Shown one piece after another: positions 51,122-63,199 of a stretch of DNA of 64,000 bases (position 1 is its first letter; every line of letters begins with the position of its first letter). The stretch is taken from NCBI RefSeq assembly GCF_905147045.1, contig NC_065914.1:868001-932000 (forward strand), given 5' to 3'. The position numbers and the translations under genes were made by a program. The DNA is from Nymphalis io. Taxonomy: Eukaryota > Arthropoda > Insecta > Lepidoptera > Nymphalidae. A model generated the notes under the pieces. That model was not told the origin of the DNA, searched no databases, and worked only from the letters and a program-made list of their open reading frames with translations.

Positions 51122-51737
51122 AAACGTATTGTCACGTAACTAATTGGGTCGCTGCTGCCCAAAAATAATCAAGTCAACATTTTTTTTTTCGCAGCGTATT
51201 TACGCAGCTCCAGCTAGACTTGCCATACATACATATTCAAATTATGTTTTTATATCGCCCTAACGACATTTATGTAAATAAATTAAATTACTAAACGTAC
51301 GAGTTGAATAATGAAGAAGGTCCAAAGTCAAGTTCGTATTCGTTCTGATTGAAGACTTTTACAGAAAATAATAATACAAATACATGCTAATCATTGTGTA
51401 ATAAATGTTTACTTAAGTTAAGTTGAAACTTAATTACTTAAATTAAAAACGATGTGTTCAATTCAATAATGTATTAATTCAATAATGTTTCAATAGTATA
51501 TTTAATAATACACGAAACATAAATAAAAATAATAAAAATATACCTAATGTAACTGTTTTTATTAAAACAATTTTTTTTATATATATATTATATTATTTGA
51601 TTTAACAATTAATTACCTACACAATGTTGTTTTAATTACTTAACTTACATGTTGAATAATAAATCGTTTTTTTTTTATTTAGAAAAAAGGTCTTGGTGCG
51701 TTATGGTAGCAACATTTCAAGGCCGAAGTTGAGCGAA

Positions 51738-51940
51738 CCGAGATGGTTCAGTCATGTGGACTTTAATTAAAGGTGGTGGGTTGAAACTTCGACAAGCATA
51801 CTGAATTTTCATGTGCTTTGTTTGTGTAAACACAAAATAATTCATCTCGTGTTCGGTGGTGAAAAGATATGAGCTTCAAACCCATCGCTGCAAGTGAGAG
51901 GACGCCTTACCCCAGCAGTGGGACAAATACAAGCTGTTCA
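51738..51940 (+). repeat. Family A SINE with internal deletions
   Basis: Head ACCGAGATGGTTCAGTC and 3' block CCCAGCAGTGGGACAAATAC. Confidence 0.7.
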
Positions 51941-53037
51941 TTCTTATATTATATATATTTGGAAGATACGAGCTGTAAATCTTTATCTAAAATAGAAACG
52001 TTATGATTATCAAGCATCTGTCACCAACGGAAAGAAACACGTCAGATTTCCGGGGTCACTTTGTAAAATCAATCACAATATATATCACTGAACCTTCGTA
52101 ACGGGGTAACAATACTATTTGTTACTAATACTCGTCCCTGGTACTAATAGTATGTACATATGTATGTACGTCACAATTTCTAGAATATTTTTTTTTATTT
52201 TAATTGATTTAATTTTAATTCTTAAGTAAAACTTCAGGGCCCAGGTTATATATTGCGCGAATAGACCTTTTCTCTTTGTTTTCCAAGACTGTAATAAGCG
52301 TACAAATAGTCCCACAAGAGAGTTACTAGTCATATTTAGTCTGGTTACAGACGCAACTGGCATTATGTTTGTTACTGGTATAATAACTACGTCTGACAGT
52401 TCAAGAACATTCTTTTATTGAATTTCTTTTATATATACAGCGTCGGTCAGTATATTTCTTAAAAAACCCATCTAGATTCTGAGTACCCGTATAGGCAGCG
52501 CTTTATTTTGTATTTTTTGCGTTTACACGTCTGGCATGTGAGTTAAAGTCAATGCCAGCTGTTGAACCTAAACTGAAAGGCACAAACATACATACAGGTT
52601 TGTGTGTCACATGTTCGTGAAACTGTTTTTATCACTGTACCTATGTAGAACCTATGTATGAGAGCTGTATGTATATAAACGAAATAGTTCGGTGTCTTTG
52701 TCAACTCAGTTTGTCAAACGATTTGCTGTTAGTGTGTGTGTGTATGTGTGTTATCAATAGAAAAATAAGGGTAGAAAAAAAACATGTATGTTATAATTTA
52801 TTATAATGCTTAGTGTCGAGTTTCAGGAGCTGCACCGCGAGAGCTCGAGTTATTTATTATAAAGAGCTGGGTTTTGTTTCTTTTGTCATTTAACGCAAGA
52901 ATTACTACGCCGATTTATATGTAATTTCTTTATTTTTGTTTATAGTTACAGTACGAAGAAAACTATGTATGAAAGATTTGTAAGTATTTAAAGTTGCTAT
53001 AGAAAATACAGCGATAGCATTTGTAAAAGTAAAGTAA

Positions 53038-53273
53038 ATGTCCCACAGTTGGGCTAAGGCTTTCCCACTGTTTTAGGAGCTTCCTCTACCACACTACTCT
53101 AATACGGGTAAGTGGATTTACATGTGACAGCTTTTCATCCAGCACATATATTTTAATGCGCGGAGCACGAGATGAATTATGAACACAAATTAAGTACTTG
53201 AAGCTTCAGCGGAGTTTGTCCGTATTTGAACCAAGAGTCGGTTAAGTGTTTTAACCACTGGGCCACACCAGCT
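53038..53273 (-). repeat. Family A SINE, diverged
   Basis: 3' block at left (GTCCCACAGTTGGGCTAAGG in plus view), head at right (CCACTGGGCCACACC). Confidence 0.7.
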
Positions 53274-54059
53274 CTTTCATTTATAAGTGACTAAAGATTT
53301 ACATATCAATCGGATTAGTTTACGCGTAAAACCGGAAAAAACATATCAACAAACATACCTCAACATAATAACTGTGAGTAACCAGTGATTATGTCCGTGA
53401 GGCGATTATTCTTTATTTTTTTAAGCGCAGTTCGTTCAATATTTGTATATATCGAAGTTTAATCAATTTAACAACACTACTATAGAATAATTTAAAGTTT
53501 TAAATATGATTTAATTATAAAAAATAAACATTTGAATGATTTACGGAAATAATCAATTAATTTTTGATATTTTTATAATTATTATTATTCATTTCCACTT
53601 CGTACGTTGGAAATTTTTACGAAGCCCCCCATTTCGTCCTCCAATTAAAATTGGAATTCCCAAAAAGTATTTCTTAGCGGTTGCTTACGTTATAAAATAA
53701 ACTTATATTCTTAATTTCATTGTAGACTCCGTAGTTTTGTCTGTACGTTGGCAAAAGATTTATAAGTATAGATTTAGATATGAACAACTTTTATATGTAC
53801 AAGAAAACTTTTTTGTTGAATCATAAAATGCTTCTCTATGTATAGTGTCATGGCGGGATAATTTAAATTGTATTTGTTATATATTGAGATGTTCAGCCGT
53901 GTACCGGAATAGTTGAAAAGAGATCCATTATCTTAAATTTATGTAATATCCTGACTTACTAACTTAATTTATTAATAGAACCAGTAGTTTTTATAAAAAC
54001 GAAATGATGGTAATGTTGCTAAAAGTTGTTTTTAAAGTGAAAAGTTATTAATAATAATG

Positions 54060-54418
54060 TCCTCCTGACCGATTTAGGCCACGGCGGCCAATCTCAAAAG
54101 AGATTAGCCAACTACGCAGAATATATTATAGTGCACAAGTGTGTGCGCAAACACAGCTGCACTCTCTATTCCCTAACTCTCATAATCCGATGGGACGGCA
54201 ATCCGACACGACCGGAAAGAGTTCAGGCGCAGGACCAACGGCTTTACGTGCTTTTCGAGGCACGGCAGTGTACACACTTCTAACTTCCAGACTCCGAGCT
54301 GCTACTGAGAATTTTCTGACAGAAAAACCCAATAACTTTTTATTGGACCGACCTGGGAATTGAACCCAGGACCTCCGGGTCTGCGGCCTTAAATCAAGTC
54401 ACTAGACCAACGAGGTAG
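54060..54418 (-). repeat. Family C SINE, full length
   Basis: From CCTCCTGACCGATTTAGGCC to the tRNA-like head (CACTAGACCAACGAGG, plus view) with B-box complement ATTGAACCCAGGACC. Confidence 0.88.
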
Positions 54419-54647
54419 TTATTAATATTGCATTATCGAAGTTAGAGAACCAGCGATATGAACCAATAACCAGAAGCTGTTTATAATTGACACTGATTGT
54501 TCTAACGACCGGAAAGTCCGTGAGAATTCGAAAGATTACTGACTACAGTCACACTTCTTGATAAACGTAATTATAATTAATTAGCCAGTGTCTTACATCT
54601 ATTTGTTATACTTCAAGGGTTTAACAGTTAATGATACATTTTCCAAG

Positions 54648-54785
54648 CGTCACTGATTTCCATGTGCTTAATTTGTGTTTGTAAGGCACATACATACACA
54701 TACATCGTAAGGAAGCCTGCATGTGTCGCATGATTCCACATTCGTTAGTGTTGGTGATATAAGCTCCAAATCTTCTACTTTGAAA
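54648..54785 (+). repeat. Diverged family A fragment
   Basis: TTTCCATGTGCTTAATTTGTG and AAGCCTGCATGTGTCG. Confidence 0.5.
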
Positions 54786-54805
54786 ACAGCTCTTTGCATT
54801 TCTAG

Positions 54806-54890
54806 TAACATTTCTTACAGCGCTAATGTCTGCGAGTTATGGTGACGATTTACCATCAGATGGCACTTCCGCCTTCCTATTTACAATACA
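54806..54890 (+). repeat. Family B 3' fragment
   Basis: ACATTTCTTACAGCGCTAATG to CCGCCTTCCTATTTA. Confidence 0.6.
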
Positions 54891-55159
54891 ATATTCTAGA
54901 TACGTAAATAAGTTAATTATAAATCAAGGTTATTAAATAATCTATCCATACTAAAAAAAACTACAAAAACCTTCACAAAAACATTGAACACTATTTATTG
55001 TTGATGATATTCTTATTATAATGTTTTGACTTTTTGTAAAGTATGTAAGAATAAGCAAATAGCATCACGCTCGCTGCTTCGTGGCCGAAGTCGCTTACAG
55101 TAATGTTCGCAGTTTGGTATCTATTGTAAAACTATTTCATTATTTATTCTAAGAACATG

Positions 55160-55685
55160 TTTTTTTTTTTTTATAACATAGGAAAGCGGGCGGGCAAATG
55201 GGGCATATGATGGCAAACCACCACCGCTCTTAAACATTGGCGATGTAAGAAATATTAACCATTCCCGGTGGTAGAGCTTTGTGCAAGCTCATCTCGGTAG
55301 GTACCACTCACTCATCAGATATTCTACCGCAAAACATCAGTACTTGGTATTGTTGTGTTCCGGTTTGAAGGGTGAGTGAGCCAGTGTAATTACAGGCACA
55401 AGGGACATAACATATTAGTTCCCAAGGCTGGTGGCGCATTGGTGATGTAAGCGATGGTTAACATTTCTTACAATGCCAATGTCTATGGACGTTGGTGACC
55501 ACTTACCATCAGGTGGCCCATATGCTCGTCCGCCTTCCTATTCTATAAAAAAAACCTTACTTCATCAATGCGATACCTGCCTGGAAACTAAGATGTTATG
55601 TTCCTTGTGCCTGTAATTACACACAACAATGCTAATTGCTGTTTTGCAGTTGAGTGTTTGATGAGCGGATACCTTCCTAGACGAG
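55160..55685 (-). repeat. Family B retroposon split by another family B copy
   Basis: Minus-strand copy in two pieces, 55160-55264 and 55555-55685, which are adjacent parts of the element. Confidence 0.8.
55265..55554 (+). repeat. Family B retroposon nested in an inverted family B copy
   Basis: Nearly complete plus-strand copy ending TTCTATAAAAAAAA, inserted in the middle of the minus-strand copy. Confidence 0.85.
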
Positions 55686-56358
55686 GTAACTAATGCGTAT
55701 ATTGACAATAATTATAAAAATACGAAAACTAAAGTTTCCGACACCGCAAACTCAATAAATCCTTCAAGGTATTCGTTTCTAGAATAAATTTAAGCAGGCA
55801 TTTTTAACGTGAAAAATTAATTAATTTAAATATTATGCTAATAACTAAGGTATATAACTCTATAAAATATTATACAGACGATAAAAAGTGTTGATTTTTT
55901 TTATTATAAAGGCAGGATGTATACATATTATTGTATTTGGTATTTGATTAACGCATCTTTGTTATTTAATCGGTGGAAATGAGTAAGTACGGAGTTCCTT
56001 GCCGGTAGGAATTGTATTGCGGTAGTATTTTACTTTTAATTTAATCTTGTAAAATAATAATTCAAAAGTGCTTGGAAGAGCCAACTGGTTTAAAGTATAC
56101 TTTGATTTTAATTTTTGAAAGTAACTAATGTGTCGCTTCATACCATCAAGTCTACCTTCGGTTAGCCACCATGAGAAGCTTGAACACGACATCGGAATAT
56201 GCGGCCTTATATCTGGCTCCTAGACCAACGGCAGTCATTTTTCTTATCTTTATATTTTCATTTAATTATGCTTTAATATTTTAAAGGTGAGTGCTTACAA
56301 CCGTTTAGCGACGAGCCAACTCGAGGACGTCCTTGTGTACGTTTCGTACATAATATGT

Positions 56359-56620
56359 TTAACTATTTTCAACTGTTATTCCTTCACATGTTACAAAATA
56401 TTCTGCGTGTAGGAGTAACCAAAAATAGAGGATCTTTGCCCCCGTGACATAAGTTTGTAAATTTTTTACCATACCATCAGCATAGAACTTTAACAACGCA
56501 TAATATGTCAGCGGGGAACCACCGTCGGCCCATTCTACAGCTGACATTCCGCGGACTACGCAAAATGACATATGAGCGTACGCGTGATTGTCAAAAATAC
56601 CAAAATGTTCAAGTAGACAC
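56359..56620 (-). pseudogene. Isolated exon-like ORF, faint resemblance to the FAR C-terminal domain
   Basis: Minus-strand open frame of about 87 codons that starts right after ATGTGTTTTCAG, a good splice acceptor (56621-56632). It ends at a TAG at 56359. A stretch reading LLKFYADGMVKNL, then GAKILYFW and CEGITVE has the same spacing of landmarks as LKFYSKVTKIAKILFYF and SDEGVQ in FAR exon 28031-28221, with about ten extra residues. It may be a relic of a second reductase, or coincidence. No neighbouring FAR-like exons were found and no donor site follows. Confidence 0.25.
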
Positions 56621-57022
56621 TGAAAACACATTAGAATCGTCGTTTTACAGGATTAAATAAAATATACTAGTTAAATGTAAACCGGTTCGAAAAGTAGATT
56701 CTGCCGAGAAGAACCAGCGAGGAACTGAATTACTTTAATTGTCCACCAATTAAAGCACGTAGATAAGTTGACTAATGCAAACTAATTATTATTTATCCTG
56801 CATAAAAACTAACGAATATTAACTGCACTCTTTTTTATCATATTATTAATAAATCAAGCTATAATTTAATAAGTCTCATTTATATTAAAAAAATGAAGTT
56901 CTTTATATAAATGTTTCATATTTTTTATCTCAAAGTATAATAATCATCACAAGTAGTTATTACATATATATTAGTAAAAAATTTGAGAATTGATACTATT
57001 TTTTATTTAAACTGCGAATATA

Positions 57023-57300
57023 TTTACTGGTGGTAGGGCTTTGTGCAAACTCGTCTGGGTAGGTACAACCCACTCATCAGATATTCTACCGCATAACAGT
57101 AGTACTTGGTATTGCTTTGTTCCAGTTTGAAGGGTGAGTGAGCCAGTGTAATTACAGGCACGAAGGACGTAACATATTAGTTCCCAAGGTTGGCGGCGCA
57201 TTGGCGATGTAAGCGATGATTAACATTTCTCACAATATCTATGGGCGTTAGTGACCACTTACCATCAGGTGGCCCATATGCTCGTCCGCCATAAAAAAAA
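57023..57300 (+). repeat. Family B retroposon
   Basis: TACTGGTGGTAGGGCTTTG to CGTCCGCCATAAAAAAAA. Confidence 0.88.
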
Positions 57301-58325
57301 TTAGCATAAAATATATAATATAAACGTATATTTTTTGTTTGGGCGCAAAGGACCATTCATTCATTACGATTTTTCTATATTTATATGTAATATGAAGAAA
57401 TAAAATAAAATTATACATTAAAATTTAACTTTACATGTTTTTGAAATATTTTTATCTACAAATATGGCAATAATAAAAAATAAATCATTATTTTAGAACA
57501 AAAAAAAATATAGCATAAATAACCAGAGAGTTCAATTACCTCTGTATCGACAAAATTATTGTCACGGAGTATATTTAATAAAAAAATCGATAATGGCATC
57601 TCTTTGTCTATTACCTACTAATATCTACTTTAAATATAATATAAATTATATACAACTAGGCACGGCTACGCATTTACAATTACTTTAAGTATTATTATTG
57701 TAAAAACAATATATATTTAACAGTTTCATTTAAACATAGCACCTTAATAGAATAGCCGATAATTGGTAGTTTGTAAAATCAAAGTTATTGTAAGTGTCAA
57801 ATTATGACATTTAAATTTTAGTAAAAACTTAGTTTAAAAAAATTGCAAAATTATTAAATCAAAAAAAAACTTAAGCTAAGTTTTGCCTAATTAATATTTA
57901 CTATTAAAAATACTCACTTCTTTTATAATATATTTTTCGAAACGATATCAAATATATGCTACACGGTATACTGCACCGCCAAGTACTGGAACGCGTCCGA
58001 CACTACGCGTTTTATTTCTAATACTGACGTGTCGGACACATGTCCCATGAAACGCTTCACTTTAAATACATATTAATAGTTCGGGGTTGCGTTAACAAAT
58101 TTCATATTTATAAAATAAATATCTTACATTTAATAAATACGAAAATCTATAATAATATTGCTATCCTTATTTAATTAAAATTTGAATTCAAATAACGAGA
58201 CGCGGAACCAAATTAATTATAAGAAATTATTTAAAAATTGAGATTTTTTCATATTATATATGTATATATATTAATACATAAACTGATTGAATATGTTTCA
58301 TATATTGTGTTTATATGTGATTTCA

Positions 58326-58625
58326 ATGCTTCGTTGGTCTAGCGGCTAAATGACATGACTGCCGACTTCGAGGGGCTAGGTTCGAACTCTGTGAGACCAA
58401 ATAATTAATTGGGTTTTTCTCTTCCCGTGTCATGAATATCACGTAAAGATCTTGGACGTGAACTCTGTGGTAATAGAAGGTCAACTGTGACTGTGTGACA
58501 CATACTCGAGCGCTATAATATGCATCGTAGCTGGCTTTGAAATCTGCCAGAAGGACATCAATGAGAATCTCATTCGAGACAATTTTGCGCAAATCTTGAA
58601 AGACATCACCTATATTGCGCATGCG
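58326..58625 (+). repeat. Family F tRNA-headed SINE
   Basis: Head GCTTCGTTGGTCTAGCGGCTA with GGTTCGAACTC B box, then a body unlike family C (GGACGTGAACTCTGTGGTAA, GACATCACCTATATTGCGC). Confidence 0.7.
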
Positions 58626-58761
58626 TTGAAATATCTCTCAATTTCATTTTATTTTTTTAACTCGATAACTCGAACTTAGCCCTAATAGCTAAGTTAGCAA
58701 TACATACAAGTTAGAGTGAAGTTAATTTCTTATACAAATAATAATAATAATTTGTAATTTG

Positions 58762-58999
58762 ACGGACCGGCCTTTCACGCCGAGAGCTGTGGGTTTGATT
58801 CCCACACAGGACATTTGTGTGCATGAACATGTCTGTTTGTCCTGAGTCTGGGTGTAATTATCTATATAAGTATGTATTTACAAAAGAAAAGTAGTATATG
58901 TAGTATATCAGTTGTCTGGTGTCCATAGACAAGCGCTGCTTAATTTGAATCAGAGGGCCGTGTGTGAATAATGTTCCAGGATATTATTATTATTATTAT
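58762..58999 (+). repeat. Family D SINE, plus strand
   Basis: tRNA-like head with GGGTTTGATTCCC B box, body GAACATGTCTGTTTGTCCTG, ending in ATT repeats. Confidence 0.8.
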
Positions 59000-59027
59000 T
59001 TATAATATCGCTCCCCACCGCCCGTGG

Positions 59028-59100
59028 ACATAGCGCTGTGAGAAATATTAAGTTTTCCATCGTCAGTACGGCACCAAACTTGTGAACTGATGTTATGTCA
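59028..59100 (-). repeat. Family B fragment, diverged
   Basis: GTGGACATAGCGCTGTGAGAA and GAACTGATGTTATGTC. Confidence 0.45.
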
Positions 59101-59558
59101 TTTAAATGTTATAATTATGACTTTCTGATATTACATAATCCTATTCTGCGCTGAGTTAGAAATTGTTTTTACAGAACAGTTCTCCTGTTACCTAGTAACG
59201 GTATAATGTAGCACACATAAGCGATATAAGCCCGAGTAAATAGCTCAAGAATTACACTTCACACTCCAACAAAGAATTATTTGTTTATAAAACGTCAAAT
59301 AAATAATGTGTCAACAACTATTCATGTATATTATGTATTGCTGACATGTGCATGTTTCGTTATTGACAATAAATACATAAGTAATTATAATTATGTACAT
59401 TAAAACCTACGACTGCGTCCGCCACTGTACAAATCATTTAAACATTTATTAAAATATGACATTCATTATTAAGTATGCTCATAATTTTGAATTCCGATTT
59501 AATTTCATTTTTTATGAGTGATTACGTTTATATATTTATTTATATATATATGTATAAT

Positions 59559-59886
59559 GACCTCCAGACCGATTTCGGTCACGGCGGCGAATCTCAAGAG
59601 AAATTAGCCAACTACGCAGGAGATATTATAGTGCATAAGTGTGTACACACAGGTGCACTCTCTATTCCCTAGCTTTCATAATCCGATGGGACGGCAATCC
59701 GACACGACCGGAAAGAGTTCAGGCGCAGGGCCAACGGCTTTACGTGCTTCCAGACTCCGGGCTGCTTGCTACTGAGAACTTTCTGACAGAAAAACCCAAA
59801 AACTTTTATTGGCCCCACCTGGGAATCGAACTCGGGACCTCCGGGTTTGCGGCCTTACATCAAGCCACTAGACCAACGAGGCAGTC
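59559..59886 (-). repeat. Family C SINE, nearly full length
   Basis: GACCTCCAGACCGATTTCGG to CACTAGACCAACGAGGCAG, with a small internal deletion. Confidence 0.85.
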
Positions 59887-59926
59887 AATATATAATAAAA
59901 TATATAAATATATATAATAATAATAG

Positions 59927-59963
59927 TCGTCCAAACCGATCACAAGAGAGATTAGCCAACTAT
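59927..59963 (-). repeat. Family C 3' fragment
   Basis: GTCGTCCAAACCGATCACAA and GAGATTAGCCAACTA. Confidence 0.6.
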
Positions 59964-60411
59964 AATCGCTCTTATGTAGCTGATGCAATTCGTTTCAAAA
60001 ATGGATGCACCTTGGCATATCAAGATATTTTGTAATTGATTAATAAAACGCTGGGTCATTTTTAAAATAAATCAAATCACAAAATCGCTTAATGTCATTA
60101 TATAATTTTGAAATATGACGTTTATTATACCTACTTTTTAAAACAACTTTTTTTATAGAATGAAAACAGACTGGCTGTAATGCCACCCGATGACCTATTG
60201 CTAATAATATAGAGTGTAGGGTATGGAGAAATAACTTTTTGTATAAAAAAGTGTCCTCGAAACGTACGAAACTTAGACGGCGTTGCTTGAAATAGAGAAC
60301 GCTACGGAGCTCATTAAAGTAAAACGCAATTAGGGAAGGAAATTTTAATATCCGCCTTCAGGCTACTTCCTAACTATTCAGTTAGATAAATTTATTAAGA
60401 ACGCAAAAATG

Positions 60412-60711
60412 TTTTTATGTAATAGAAAGGTACAGTACGGACAAATGGGCATGGTAAGTGCTCACCACCGCCCATTATAATTGGCGATGTAAATAATATT
60501 AACCATTTCTCATCTTGCCAATGCGCTACCAACCTTAGAAAATAACTTGGTTCAACAAAGATGTTATGTCTCTTGTGCCTGTAATTGCACCAGTTCGATC
60601 TACCTTCAAACCGACACACAATAATACTAAGTATTCCATTGTGGCGGTAGAATATCTGATAAGTGAGTGGTACCAATCAAGACAGACTTACATGAAACCC
60701 TACCAGTAAAT
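60412..60711 (-). repeat. Family B retroposon, diverged
   Basis: Minus-strand copy with many substitutions, ending CCCTACCAGTAAATAAG in plus view. Confidence 0.75.
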
Positions 60712-61064
60712 AAGTTAATTGTAGATTTAGGGTGAAGTGATTTGTGTATATGCGATACATCTCTTTAGCTCTACACTCCACGGTCCACTACCCTAGTGGT
60801 ATATAAGTGTTCAGCTTTGACCAAAGGCACAGCTTTGTTAAAAGTATAACCACCAACTTTGGTATTCATGCATTCAAAATCATAAGATGCATAATATTGT
60901 ATTCCTATAGGAAATGAAAAAGAATGATAATAATTAAATCGTATCATCGTATATCGCCGTCACGGGATGTCTGGCGGACGTGACCGATCGAAATTAGTGG
61001 TCAGTAAAGAATATATAATTAAAGAAAACCCATAAATAAATATAGACCTAAAGTTTCGGTAGTA

Positions 61065-61314
61065 AATAATAATATCCTGGGACATTATTCACACACGGCC
61101 ATCTGATCCCAAACTAAGCAAAGCTCGTACTATGGAAACCAGACAACTGATATACTACATATACTATTTTTGTAAATACACACTTATATAGATAATTACA
61201 CCCAGACTCAGAACAAACCGACATGTTCACGCACACAAGTGTCTGTCCTGGTTGGGAATCGAACCCACAACCTTCGGCGTGAAAGGCAAGTATCTACCAA
61301 CCACGCCAACCGGT
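61065..61314 (-). repeat. Family D SINE, uninterrupted
   Basis: Intact counterpart of the mariner-split copy at 43893-44957, with head complement TACCAACCACGCCAACCGG. Confidence 0.85.
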
Positions 61315-61667
61315 TAAAATAAACATATTATATTATAATAGTAGTCTATAGCGACGAAGGCTCCACACAAGGGGATAGGGAGGGAGCATAAGAGTGTCAT
61401 GGCGGTTGCCGACACTTCGAGCCGGTCTTATCCCCGCGACGCTCCGATATATGTTTCCGTCGAGTAAATACAAAATTATATAACTGATATAACTATACAC
61501 ATAACGGCCCGTCGTGTTGTCTCGTCTGATGACTCATTTGTTTTTGTTATTCTGGAAAATTGAAAAATGCAGTCAGCTTTCTTGTCGTGATTTGTACAGT
61601 AAATAATTTTAATTTTTATAATTTAAACAAATAAATATATATAAATTATTACTTTTATATACTGAAG

Positions 61668-61846
61668 ATCTGAGATAGCGGGTTCAAACCCAGGCAAGCA
61701 TCAATCAATTTTAATGTACTTAATTTGTGTTTATAATTTCGTCTCGTATTCGACGGTGAAGGAAAATATCGTGAGAAAACCTGCATGTGTCTAATTTCAC
61801 TGAAATTCGGCATGTGTATTCATCGACGCTTATTGAAGCAGCGATC
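61668..61846 (+). repeat. Family A SINE fragment
   Basis: GGTTCAAACCCAGGCAAGCA through the body. Head start and 3' block missing. Confidence 0.7.
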
Positions 61847-62104
61847 AACAGGCAACACTGCTTGTTGATCAGAACAAAATAAAACTATAAATAAGTGATT
61901 AATCACATGACGTCATAAATTCAATCCGGTAGTGCAATAATTTACGTTGGACAAGGTCTCAAATAATATTTGTTAGTCGTATGACCTTAATAACTACTAT
62001 TAACGATAAGCTGATAAAAATTAGTGAATCGGTGCGAGGCATAACTACCAGACCATTCCCGAAACCATTCTGACAGTTACATCGAAAAACGTTGACGATC
62101 ATAC

Positions 62105-62500
62105 TTATTTTAAATAAAAAGGGCAGACGGGCTGACAAATGGACCTTCATACGGCAAGGTTTCACAAAGCTCCAACACCAAGTGAACCAAAAAATGAAAT
62201 AAAAAAATTCCCTGTCGGTTATTGGGTCGCGAGGTGAGCAGGTCAAGTTCGCGACGAAACGAGGCGGAAGAGGCATTTTGCGGACCGGCAAGGCGAGAGC
62301 GGCTAGTGCAGAACATTTTTCCCGACTGTACTGGCCGTCGTCGCGTTTGGACTCTACTACCACTTACCATCAGGAGTAGTCATTTGCCCTCCCGGCAAAT
62401 AATAAAGTACAAATAACCTAACGCATTGCTGGGTGGCGGTAATATATGATGAGTGGGTGGTACCTACCCAGACAGACTTCCACAAAGCCCTAACACCATG
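62105..62500 (-). repeat. Mosaic of family B fragments around a GC-rich insert
   Basis: Minus-strand B ends at about 62115-62190 and 62425-62500, a plus-strand B scrap at about 62360-62400 (ACCACTTACCATCAGG), and a GC-rich piece 62222-62345 of unknown origin. Confidence 0.55.
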
Positions 62501-62509
62501 AAGTAGTGT

Positions 62510-62712
62510 CTCTTTCTGATATTTCACTGAGTTGTTCTTTACGGAATAGATCTACTGAACATGTGTCTATAATTTGGTTTTTAACGAGAACATAAAAAAT
62601 ACATATTAACACACAATGGCCACAAATGTAAGGTGACGATTGACTTTTATGACGTCGCGCACGGTTATTATATTTTACCATTATTATATTTTATGGGCAA
62701 TAGTGACAAATA
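62510..62712. repeat. Unclassified repeat, inverted relative to 49115-49320
   Basis: Shares several blocks in order with the reverse complement of the 49-kb copy, and again abuts a family A head. Confidence 0.65.
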
Positions 62713-62799
62713 GCAGAGATGGCCCAGTGGTTAGAACATGTGAATCTTAACCAAAGAGTGTAGGTTCAAACCCAAAGGAAACATCGTGAGGAAACCTGA
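62713..62799 (+). repeat. Family A SINE with a large internal deletion
   Basis: Head AGCAGAGATGGCCCAGTGG joined directly to GGAAACATCGTGAGGAAACC. Confidence 0.75.
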
Positions 62800-62959
62800 A
62801 GGTATAAACCTGACACTTTTTATTTGATTACACTACTTGAGTCCTCAATATAAGTAATTCTTATGTAAATAAAATAATCAAAGTAAAAATATTAAACAGC
62901 AGAACCTTTATTTAAGCTTTAACATTCATTTTTGAAAAAAAAAGTATGATTCGGTATAT

Positions 62960-63199
62960 TCACTTCTGGGCTAAAACCTCTTTTCCTTTATGAAGAGAAG
63001 GTTTGGAGCTCTCTCCAGCATCGCACTCTAAAACGGATATACATACATGTGGCAGATTTTCGTCCGACACATGCAGGTTTCCTTACGATATTTTCTTTTA
63101 CCGCAGAGCACGAGATGAATTATAAAAACAAATTAAGCACATAAAAATGAACCCACAATCTTGAATTAATACTTAAGTATTATCACCACGTCTCGACTC
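62960..63199 (-). repeat. Family A SINE, diverged
   Basis: CTTCTGGGCTAAAACC at left, body motifs GCACGAGATGAATTATAA at right. Confidence 0.7.

Noticed and set aside
62222..62416. GC-rich segment with open frames on both strands
   Set aside because: Short, flanked by family B fragments, no motif. Composition alone explains the open frames.
25565..62799. Family A, C, D and F heads as possible tRNA genes
   Set aside because: A and B boxes are present, but acceptor stems do not pair and a SINE body follows, unlike the true tRNA at 32911-32983.
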